Shown here one piece after another: positions 8,120 to 16,400 of a stretch of 25,190 bases of DNA (the stretch's first letter is position 1; each line of letters opens with the position of its first letter). The notes beneath the pieces were generated by a model that worked only from the letters and a program-made list of their open reading frames with translations, was not told where the DNA came from and did no database searches. The position numbers were made by a program, and so were the translations under genes. Origin of the DNA: a virus; IMG/VR virus record IMGVR_UViG_3300009440_000030, positions 1 to 25,190 of that record; one strand, given 5' to 3'.

Positions 8120-9280
8120 ATGTCAGAACAAACACAAGAAGTACCTGAGGTAATCGATGAGGTTACAGCAGAGGTAGAGAGTAAGCCAATATCATTCGAT
8201 GATGGCATAATAAAGGTTGACTTGTCAGAGCTAAATAAGCCAGAACAACAAGAACAGCCTGAGCAACAAGAACAGGAGGTTATTGAATCAGCTGTAGAAG
8301 AAGTTGTTGAACAAGTACCTGAAACAACTACTGTTGAAGAGGTTATTGACTCCGTTATAGAGGAGATAACAGAAGAAGAGGTTGTGGAACAGGTTCAAGA
8401 CTTAGCAGAAGAAATTCAAGAAGCTGTAGAGCAAGAGCAAGTTACTGGGGTTGAATTACCAGAGAATATACAAAAAGTTGTTGATTTCATAAATGAAACT
8501 AACGGTACTTTAGAAGATTACGTTAAGTTAAATCAAAACTATGACGACTTAAACGAAGATCAACTACTAATAGAGTACTATAATAGTACTAAACCACACT
8601 TAGATAGGGAGGATATAGATTTCTTAATGGAAGACAACTTCTCTTATGACGAAGACTTAGATGAAGAGAGAGATATAAGACGTAAGAAGTTAGCTATAAG
8701 AGAGGAATTAGCTAAAGCTAAGAGTCATTTAGATGGTTTAAAAAATAATTATTACGAAGAAATAAAAGGTGGTAGTAAACTATTGCCTGAACAAAAAGAA
8801 GCGGTTGACTTTTTCAATCGCTATAAAAAGGAAAACGAAGAAGCTACTAAAATAGCTGAACACAACGTGTCTACGTTTAAGAAAAAAACAGAAAATGTCT
8901 TTTCTAAGGAGTTCAAAGGTTTTGATTACTCCGTTGGTGATAAGAAATTTAGGTTTAAAGTAAACAACGCAGACGAAGTAAAGACAAACCAAAGCGATAT
9001 CAATAATTTTGTCAAGAAGTTCTTGAATGAAAAAAATGAGATGTCAGATGCTAAAGGTTATCATAAATCTTTATTTACTGCTATGAATCCTGATAAGATT
9101 GCACAGCACTTTTACGAACAAGGTAAAGCCGATGGCGTAAGAGACAGTATAATGAAGTCTAAAAATATTGATATGGATCCTAGAGGGACACATGAGAAAG
9201 TCAGTAATGAGGGTGGATTTAAAGTGCGAGCTGTAAAGGATTCTAAAACTTCTAAGTTTGGAATTAGACGAAAAAAATAA
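8120..9280 (+). CDS. Probable capsid scaffolding protein
   Basis: A 386-residue protein between portal and major capsid genes, the usual place for a scaffold, which directs procapsid assembly and then leaves or is degraded. The first 115 or so residues are strongly acidic and low in complexity (repeated EQQEQ, EEVVEQV, EEI). They are followed by a helical, charged middle (about 165-265, including a likely coiled coil DEERDIRRKKLAIREELAKAK) and a basic C-terminus ending KFGIRRKK, the end that in other phage scaffolds contacts the capsid protein. No protease motif is visible and no maturation protease gene lies beside it. The function is inferred from composition and position. Confidence 0.65.
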   Translation: MSEQTQEVPEVIDEVTAEVESKPISFDDGIIKVDLSELNKPEQQEQPEQQEQEVIESAVEEVVEQVPETTTVEEVIDSVIEEITEEEVVEQVQDLAEEIQEAVEQEQVTGVELPENIQKVVDFINETNGTLEDYVKLNQNYDDLNEDQLLIEYYNSTKPHLDREDIDFLMEDNFSYDEDLDEERDIRRKKLAIREELAKAKSHLDGLKNNYYEEIKGGSKLLPEQKEAVDFFNRYKKENEEATKIAEHNVSTFKKKTENVFSKEFKGFDYSVGDKKFRFKVNNADEVKTNQSDINNFVKKFLNEKNEMSDAKGYHKSLFTAMNPDKIAQHFYEQGKADGVRDSIMKSKNIDMDPRGTHEKVSNEGGFKVRAVKDSKTSKFGIRRKK

Positions 9281-9297
9281 CTTAAAATTTAAAAATT

Positions 9298-10737
9298 ATG
9301 GCCGCAAACGGTTCTTTTACTGGTAGTGCAGGTGCTTTAGCACATTTAACACCTAGACCTACCCAAACATTATTTAATGACAATTACCTGTCTTTAACAG
9401 ACATGGATTTTACACAACAATTCTTACCAGAGGTATATGAGAAAGAAGTTGAGCGTTTTGGAAACAGAACAATCTCTGGATTCTTACGTATGGTTGGAGC
9501 TGAAATGCCTATGGCATCTGATCAAGTAGTTTGGTCTGAGCAAGGTAGATTACATATTGCATATGACAATGCAACAATTGCGTCAACAACTTCTTTAACT
9601 ATACCTGCAAATGCTGGTGCTTCTACAAACCTTATCGGACCTGGAGCTACTATCGTTATTGCTAGTGCTGATGGTTTTACAGTAGATAAAGCATATGTGC
9701 AAACTGTCGCTACAGTTGCTGGTGTTGCTACTATTACTTTTGCTTGTTACGGAGCTACTCAAACCACTGCTATTACAGGTACTGGTGATGTTAAAGTATT
9801 CGTATATGGTTCTGAGTATGCAAAAGGAACTCAAAATGCTGGTACTTCTGTAGATGCTGCTTTCGAGCAATTCAACAACAAGCCAATCATCTTGAGAGAC
9901 AAGTATTCAGTTAATGGATCTGACACTGCTCAAATTGGGTGGGTTGAAGTTACAACTGAAGCTGGAACATCTGGTTACTTATGGTACTTAAAATCTGAGC
10001 ATGAAGCTCGTATTCGTTTTGAGGATCAATTAGAAATGTCTATGATTGAAGCTGAACGTACTGCTGCTGGTACTACTATTACTCCAGGAGCTGGATTTGG
10101 TGGTGGAACTGCTATCACTGGTTCTGACGGTTTATTTTCAGCGCTAGAAGAAAGAGGTTTAGTTTACACTGATGCTGATTTTGATGGTGCTACTGGTTTA
10201 GATGATTTTGATCTTATTCTACAGGAACTTGACAAGCAAGGTTCTATTGAAGAGAACATGTTATTCTTAGATCGCGCAACTTCATTAGGTATCGACAATA
10301 TGCTAGCTGCACAGAATTCTTACGGAGCTGGAGGAACATCTTATGGTGTATTCGAAAACTCTGAAGATATGGCACTTAACTTAGGATTCTCTGGATTCCG
10401 TCGTGGATCTTACGATTTCTATAAAACTGACTGGAAATACTTAAACGACGCTACAACTCGTGGATTAGTTGGTGATGTTCAAGGGGTATTAGTACCTGCT
10501 GGAACTTCTTCAGTTTATGACCAAATGCTAGGGCAGAACATCTCGAGACCTTTCTTACATATTCGTTACAGAGCTTCTGAAGCGGATGACCGTAAGATGA
10601 AATCTTGGATTACTGGATCTGTTGGAGGTAATTTTACTTCTGACGAAGATGCAATGAACGTTCATTTCTTATCTGAAAGATGTTTATGTGTTCAAGCTGC
10701 TAACAACTTTATCTTGTTCAAAGATCTAGCTGGATAG
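9298..10737 (+). CDS. Major capsid protein
   Basis: A 479-residue protein in the canonical place behind portal and scaffold, and followed by a terminator. The N-terminal arm (TQTLFNDNYLSLTDMDF, DFTQQFLPEVYEKEVERFGNRTISGFLRM, about residues 22-65) and the C-terminal end (FLSERCLCVQAANNFILF) fit major capsid proteins of crAss-like/marine Bacteroidetes phages, which have the HK97 fold. A Thr/Ala/Val-rich insertion at about 88-170 looks like an extra beta domain. Codon use differs from its neighbours: of 19 Arg codons, 11 are CGT/CGC and 8 are AGA, whereas the terminase uses almost only AGA/AGG. This suggests selection for high expression. The stop is TAG; reading through it would give nine codons running into the terminator stem, so TAG is very likely a genuine stop here. 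Confidence 0.88.
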   Translation: MAANGSFTGSAGALAHLTPRPTQTLFNDNYLSLTDMDFTQQFLPEVYEKEVERFGNRTISGFLRMVGAEMPMASDQVVWSEQGRLHIAYDNATIASTTSLTIPANAGASTNLIGPGATIVIASADGFTVDKAYVQTVATVAGVATITFACYGATQTTAITGTGDVKVFVYGSEYAKGTQNAGTSVDAAFEQFNNKPIILRDKYSVNGSDTAQIGWVEVTTEAGTSGYLWYLKSEHEARIRFEDQLEMSMIEAERTAAGTTITPGAGFGGGTAITGSDGLFSALEERGLVYTDADFDGATGLDDFDLILQELDKQGSIEENMLFLDRATSLGIDNMLAAQNSYGAGGTSYGVFENSEDMALNLGFSGFRRGSYDFYKTDWKYLNDATTRGLVGDVQGVLVPAGTSSVYDQMLGQNISRPFLHIRYRASEADDRKMKSWITGSVGGNFTSDEDAMNVHFLSERCLCVQAANNFILFKDLAG

Positions 10738-10754
10738 TTAATTATTTATAATAA

Positions 10755-10793
10755 TTACCCCTGCTGAAAATGTGGGGGTAAATATTATTTTTG
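10755..10793 (+). terminator. Factor-independent terminator after the capsid gene
   Basis: A ten-pair stem, TTACCCCTGC (10755-10764) with GTGGGGGTAA (10772-10781), contains two G-T pairs, has a seven-base loop (TGAAAAT) and is followed by a T-rich run (TATTATTTTT). It starts 17 bases after the capsid stop codon. It would end or reduce transcription after the most heavily expressed gene while allowing lower expression of the genes behind it. Confidence 0.75.
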
Positions 10794-10866
10794 TGACATT
10801 AGCTAGTTATATATATAGTAACAGGCTATTGTCAATTTTTTAATAACATTTATATTATATCATATC

Positions 10867-11706
10867 ATGGCTAACAAAAAAGCTACAGCAAAAAAAGTTG
10901 AGGTTGCTCCTCAGGAATTAGAAAACGTTTTACCTGAAACTAAGGTTAAACAAAAAGAGATTAAAAAACCAACATGGGAATTCAAAGATAGGACATATTA
11001 TCTTAAAACTGGAAAATCACCATTAGTATATACTATACCTTCTAGGCATAGTCAAAAGAAACCACTACTATACTTCGATAAAGAAAAAGGTTATCAAAGA
11101 GAACTGAGGTACGCTACAAACCATGCTTCACCATTCGTTGATGAACAGAAAGGACCAGTAACTCTCGGTAGAATAGTACTTAGAGATGGAGTTATAACAG
11201 TTAAAAAACAAGATGTTTGCTTGCAAAAGCTATTATCTTTTTACCACCCATTTTTAAACAAAGTGTATTCTGAGCATAACCCAGTACAAGATTCTAAGAA
11301 TGAACTTGATTGGATAGAATTAGAACTAGAGGCTTTAAATACCGCTAGAAGTCTAGATATAGAGCATGCAGAAGCTATTTTAAGAGCTGAATTTGGTAGT
11401 GCTGTATCTAGTTTATCTTCAAGTGAATTAAAGAGAGACCTAATGATATTTGCTAAGAGACAACCAGCTTTATTTATAGAACTAGCTAACGATGAAAATG
11501 TGCAATTAAGAAACACTGGAGTCAAAGCTACAGAAGCTGGAATACTTAACCTATCAGCTGACCAAAGAACATTTACGTATGGTCAATCTAGTAGAAAATT
11601 AATGACAGTTCCATTTGATGAACATCCTTATTCAGCTTTAGCTGCATACTTCAAGACAGATGAAGGGATGGAAGTTTACAAATCAATACTAAAGAAACTT
11701 AAATAA
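10867..11706 (+). CDS. Conserved hypothetical protein, head/neck region
   Basis: A 279-residue protein following the capsid gene after a 129-base gap that holds the terminator. The N-terminal 35 residues are Lys/Ala/Glu-rich and probably disordered. The rest is mixed: a beta part (about 36-130, with KPTWEFKDRTYYL, GKSPLVYTIPS, LRYATNHASPFVDEQKG and a repeat-like VTLGRIVLRDGVITV), a helical centre (about 140-205, NELDWIELELEALNTARSL), and a C-terminal helix rich in Lys. It looks like proteins of unknown function found behind the capsid gene in marine Bacteroidetes phages. A capsid-decoration or head-completion role is a guess from place in the order. No enzyme motif is visible. Confidence 0.65.
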   Translation: MANKKATAKKVEVAPQELENVLPETKVKQKEIKKPTWEFKDRTYYLKTGKSPLVYTIPSRHSQKKPLLYFDKEKGYQRELRYATNHASPFVDEQKGPVTLGRIVLRDGVITVKKQDVCLQKLLSFYHPFLNKVYSEHNPVQDSKNELDWIELELEALNTARSLDIEHAEAILRAEFGSAVSSLSSSELKRDLMIFAKRQPALFIELANDENVQLRNTGVKATEAGILNLSADQRTFTYGQSSRKLMTVPFDEHPYSALAAYFKTDEGMEVYKSILKKLK

Positions 11707-11715
11707 GTTACTTAC

Positions 11716-11756
11716 TATAGCGGTTAGGCTGCTTTAATAGTAGCCTAGTCACTATA
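11716..11756 (+). other. Long intergenic hairpin without U-tract
   Basis: Between two genes, TATAG (11716-11720) pairs with CTATA (11752-11756). After one C/A mismatch, an eleven-pair stretch follows (11722-11732 with 11740-11750, including TAGGCTGC/GTAGCCTA and three G-T pairs), closed by the loop TTTAATA. What follows is A-rich (AAAACAAAATAAAC), not T-rich, so it is not a standard terminator on this strand. It could be an RNA-processing or stability element, or a bidirectional structure. The start codon of the next gene is 15 bases beyond the stem. Confidence 0.45.
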
Positions 11757-11770
11757 AAAACAAAATAAAC

Positions 11771-12502
11771 ATGAGCGTAAGCATAGATACTGTATACCAA
11801 AGGGTATTAGGAATACTTAACAAGGAACAAAGAGGGTATGTTACGCCTCAAGAATTTAATCTATTTGCAAATCATGCTCAAGGAGACATGTTTGAACAAT
11901 ACTTTTATGATATAAATCAATTCGGAAGAATAGCTGGAAACAGTACTGAATATTCTGACATGCTAAATATCTTAAATGAAAAAATAAATATATTTGAAAC
12001 ATCAATACAACCAACATATACCGCAGGATCTTTCGATGAACCTGCTGACTTATATAGACTAGGTACTGTTGTTTATAAGAATACTACAACAGATCCTTTC
12101 GGTGTAGTATCCGTTCAGCCTATAGAAGCTGAGAGAATAAATGCTAATGATTTCTTATATATAAATTCTTCACCTTTAACAAAACCAAAAAATACACGCC
12201 CAATATTTGTTGCTAACTCAAATGGCATAAAAGTATATGGAGATTCAGAAGTAACACAGGTTGCTGAGGTTGAATTGCAATATATAAAGAAACCTGCTAA
12301 AGTAGAATGGGCTTATCAAATGGTTTTCGGAGAAGCATTATACAACGCTAACGAGTCAGTTGATTTCGAACTACATCCATCAGAAGAAACTGAACTAATT
12401 GTTAAAATACTAGAAATGGCTGGTCTACTGGTTAAAGACTTAAGTCTATACCAAGTGTTTAACTCAGAGGAACAAGAAGCAATTCAACAAGAAAAATCTT
12501 AA
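11771..12502 (+). CDS. Probable portal-proximal ring/adaptor protein
   Basis: A 243-residue protein whose beginning (YQRVLGILNKEQRGYVTPQEFNLFANHAQ, about residues 9-37) is a pattern I associate with ring or head-tail connector proteins of crAss-like and marine Bacteroidetes podoviruses, where helices near the N-terminus pack against the portal. The middle (about 85-190) is beta-rich, and the C-terminus (HPSEETELIVKILEMAGLLVKDLSL, about 203-227) is helical with an acidic/Gln tail. It precedes a second putative ring protein by only three bases. No catalytic motif is visible. The role follows from gene order and remembered resemblance and is not tested by a search. Confidence 0.6.
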   Translation: MSVSIDTVYQRVLGILNKEQRGYVTPQEFNLFANHAQGDMFEQYFYDINQFGRIAGNSTEYSDMLNILNEKINIFETSIQPTYTAGSFDEPADLYRLGTVVYKNTTTDPFGVVSVQPIEAERINANDFLYINSSPLTKPKNTRPIFVANSNGIKVYGDSEVTQVAEVELQYIKKPAKVEWAYQMVFGEALYNANESVDFELHPSEETELIVKILEMAGLLVKDLSLYQVFNSEEQEAIQQEKS

Positions 12503-12505
12503 TAT

Positions 12506-13408
12506 ATGGGGCTAATAAATCAAACAGATGAACAATACTACCTAGGGCCTGATGGCGTGTGGGATAGTTGGGATGAAAACTACGGATCATACCAGTTCAC
12601 TAGCATAAAAGACATAATAAATAACTTTATAATATCATATGTTGGGGAAGACAAAATAATAAGTAAAATAAGAAGAACTGACGTTGCTTTTCACGCTCAA
12701 AGAGGAATACAAGAGTTTAGTTTTGATATATTACCGTCTGTTAAGTCTCAAGAGATAGAAGTTGGTCCAGCATTAAACTTTATACTGCCAAAAGACTATG
12801 TTAATTACGTAAAAATGGTTTGGGTTGATGGTAATGGTATAGAGAGAATAATATACCCAGCTATAAAAACAAGTAATCCACTACCTTTACTTCAGGATAA
12901 TAACTACGAGTATTTATTTGATGAGCAAAACGGTGAGATTATAACAGCTGACGAGTCAGTCACTAGACAAAGGTTTCAGACAAGGAGAAGCGAGACTCAA
13001 GAAGAGGTTGGAGTAGGTGAGTTACTAGGTCTAAACCACTTTGGAAGGAGATACGGTCTAGATCCTCAACACGCTCAAACCAATGGTACTTTTTATATAG
13101 ATCCTATATCAAATATAGTTTATTTTGATTCAAATATGGCTGGTAGAGTCGTGACGTTAAAGTACATATCAGATGGTTTAGGTACAGATGAGGAGATGGT
13201 TGTTCATAAGTTTGCTGAAGAAGCACTTTACAAGTATATAGCCTACGCTATACTATCAACTAGAGCTAATACACAGGAATACATGGTTGCTAGATTTAAG
13301 AGAGAGATGGTTGCAGCTAAAAGAAATGCTAAGCTAAGGTTATCTAATATAAAGATAGAGGAGATAACACAGATAATGAGAGGCAAGTCTAAGCAGATAA
13401 AACACTAA
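12506..13408 (+). CDS. Probable tail-tube/ring adaptor protein (P22 gp4/T7 gp11-like position)
   Basis: A 300-residue protein between the first ring protein and the giant hub protein. Features seen are a helical segment IRRTDVAFHAQRGIQEFSFDIL (about 54-75), a beta region (80-150), a flexible basic/acidic middle, and a C-terminal helical bundle with KFAEEALYKYIAYAILSTRA (about 236-255) followed by a long basic stretch ending RGKSKQIKH. In podoviruses this slot is taken by the adaptor that forms a twelve-fold ring below the portal and links to the tail hub. The helix-rich frame around a beta core fits that family, but the assignment is from order and pattern only. Ten bases separate its TAA from the 5' end of the next gene's leader region and its ATG lies in A/T-rich context. 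Confidence 0.6.
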   Translation: MGLINQTDEQYYLGPDGVWDSWDENYGSYQFTSIKDIINNFIISYVGEDKIISKIRRTDVAFHAQRGIQEFSFDILPSVKSQEIEVGPALNFILPKDYVNYVKMVWVDGNGIERIIYPAIKTSNPLPLLQDNNYEYLFDEQNGEIITADESVTRQRFQTRRSETQEEVGVGELLGLNHFGRRYGLDPQHAQTNGTFYIDPISNIVYFDSNMAGRVVTLKYISDGLGTDEEMVVHKFAEEALYKYIAYAILSTRANTQEYMVARFKREMVAAKRNAKLRLSNIKIEEITQIMRGKSKQIKH

Positions 13409-13414
13409 TATTTA

Positions 13415-16400
13415 ATGGCGGAACTAATACACACATTTAACGCGGGGAAGATGAATAAGGATCTCGATGAAAGATTGGTCCCTAATGGAGAATATAGAGA
13501 TGCTTTAAACTTAGAAATTGCATCGTCAGAAAGCTCACAAGTTGGTGCTTTTCAAAATATAAAAGGTAACTTAGAACTAAAGAATAAGACTTACAATGCC
13601 TCAACAGGTGCTAATACACTTTGGGAAGATGTTGATTATATATCTAGTCTAGTTAATCCTGTGTGTATAGGCTCTGTGTCTGATGAAAATTCTGATAGAA
13701 TATATTGGTTTATAGCATCCACAGGTGCTAGTGTTGTGGCTATGTATAATACTATAACTAAAGTTACCTCACCTTTGATAGTTGATAAAAACAACATATT
13801 AAAGTTTAGTGAGGATAAATTAATTACAGGCGTTAACGTGCTAGAAGGCATGTTACTTTGGACAGATAACCAAACAGAACCTAAAAAGATAACTATAAAA
13901 GACTGGGAGAACTCTACACTAAACTTTAATGTACACTCTCAAATATATGGTAGGGATTTTATAGAGCAGGATTTAACCACTATAAAGAAGTATCCTCTAC
14001 AACCACCTACTATAACTATGTCTTCTACAAAGCAAAAAGATGAGAGTGGAACTATAAGAAATGTTACAACAAATGTTAACACATCTTTCGTATACGATGA
14101 TGGTAATGGTAATATAATACCATTGACAGTAGATAGTGATCCTATAACTGTAACTTGGGAACAACAGAATGATCCAGCCTATTATAGGACAGGAGATATA
14201 TTGAATTTTGAGTTAACCGAAAACGATGCTATATTAGAAGACGCTATTATAAGATGTAGAGTTATATCAGTAATACCAACTAACATTAATGCAACTCAAA
14301 CTGGAGCAATACTGCAGGTTTTAACCGTTGGACCTCAAACAAGTGGAACCACTACTAATGATCAGTTATACAAGGTAACTCTTGAACAAGAAGATCCTTT
14401 CTACGAATTCAAATTTGCTAGATTTGGCTACAGGTACAAGTATAAAAACAACGAAATATCAGCATATTCACCTTTTTCTAATGTAGCTTTTCTACCAGGT
14501 GCATTTGATTATTCGCCTAAAGAAGGTTATAACTTAGGTATGACAAATAATGTCAGGCAGTTAGAGATATCTAATTTTGTACCGTCGGATATACCTATAG
14601 ACGTTGATGAGGTTGATGTATTATACAAAGCTACAAACAATTCAAATACATACATTGTAGATAGTTTTAAGCCTACTGACGATGAGTGGATTAATAATTC
14701 TTTTGAGATAAATACTGAGATAATAAAGTCAGTTGTAGAAAGCAATCAGTTACTAAGATCTTATGATAACGTGCCTAGATGGGCGCTAGCTCAAGAGATT
14801 TCAGCTAATAGATTATTGTATGGTAACTATACTCAAAACTTTAATTTATTAAACCCGTATACTCTAAACTCAAGTAAGATAAACATGAATGTTGGCATAC
14901 AGCCGACGGAAATAGCAACAGAGTCTACGTCACCCACAGGTAACATAGTTAGTCTAGATGGAAACTTAGTATATCCTTCTGTTAAATCTATCAGAACATA
15001 CCAACTAGGAGTTGCATACATGGATGACTATGGTAGAACAACACCTGTACTAACTAGCAATAATTCTTCTATAGTAGTTGACAAGTCTAGTGCGCAGTTC
15101 TCTAACAAGCTAACTGTTAAGTTGACAAACGTATTACCAACATATAACGGTGTAGATCAATTTCCTTATTTTAAGTACTACGTAAAAGAGACCTCTAGGG
15201 AGTATTACAATGTATGTTTAGATAGATTCTACGATGCAGAAGATGGTAACATATGGTTATCTTTTCCATCTGCTGAAAGAAACAAGATAGATGAAGAGAC
15301 CTTCTTGATACTGAAAAAAGAACATGACAACGATAAACCTGTAACTGAAAACGCTAAATATAAAGTTATAGCTATAGAGAACGAAGCGCCTTTGTTTCTA
15401 AAAGAGGAGAAACTTTCTAAGGGAACAATGGATACTGATTTCGGTGGTATAGTGGGTTTATTCCCAACAGAAGGTACAAACGAAATATGGGTTGAAAAAG
15501 ATGGAGCTACTGGATTTGATGAGGTGTTTGGAGTAGAAACAAGAGCTACCTCAGGTCAATTACTTAGGATACTAGGGGGTGTAAATGTAAGTGAATACTA
15601 TAAGATATCAACTTTCACAGTAGTTGGTACTAAAGTTAGAATGGTTATTTCTAAAGTTTTTGGACCTGACGTTGGTTTTACAACTGACGAGAATGGTAAT
15701 GCAACAACTGGTTTGAGTTTAGGTATATACGAAGTTACTTCAGATAACAAACCGGAATTCACCGGTAGATTCTTCGTTAAAGTAAACCAAGATAATATAC
15801 TGAAAGAAAAAATATTAGCAGCTGGATCTTCTAGTAGAAAATATATAAGAAAAGCTATTTCACCGTTGTACTATGCAAGCTGGAATACTCAACCAAGTGA
15901 GAGCTTTTGGAAAGATCAATGGAGAGATGCTGATTTACAGGGTCAAGTAGACAGGTTGTTCATAGATAAAATAAGAACACAATGCAATGAGCTAGCGACA
16001 AGGGGTACAGGTACTGATATTGATGGAGTTATACAAATAAGCCACGCAACTGGTTATGGTAGATCAAGGTCTACACCTCCAAACGCTCACGGTATAGTTG
16101 ATCAAAACCCTCAAATGCTAGAGCAGTTGAATACTAATGGGGCATTATTTAGGTTTGTAAACTTAGGTAATGGAGTTGGTTTTAGTGCAGACGAAGCTAC
16201 GGTATATCAAGTAACAAATACTACAGAGACACTAGGTACTACATATGATTGCCAGAACAACACAGGTGTATTTTCAGCAGGTGATGAGTGGGACGCTATA
16301 TCAAATAACATAGCTAGATGGACTATAAACTTCAAGCAGTTGGAAACAGGTAACCAGCAACTAGCATGGAATCCAATTGGTGGTGGATCAAACAATATAG

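Noticed and set aside
10786-10793. TATTTTTG, matching the Bacteroidetes promoter -7 consensus TAnnTTTG
   Set aside because: It coincides with the T-run of the terminator, there is no TTG at the expected -33 distance, and such matches are expected by chance in AT-rich DNA.
11707-11770. Possible tRNA in the hairpin region
   Set aside because: There is one long hairpin only; no cloverleaf arms, no T-loop sequence and too little length.
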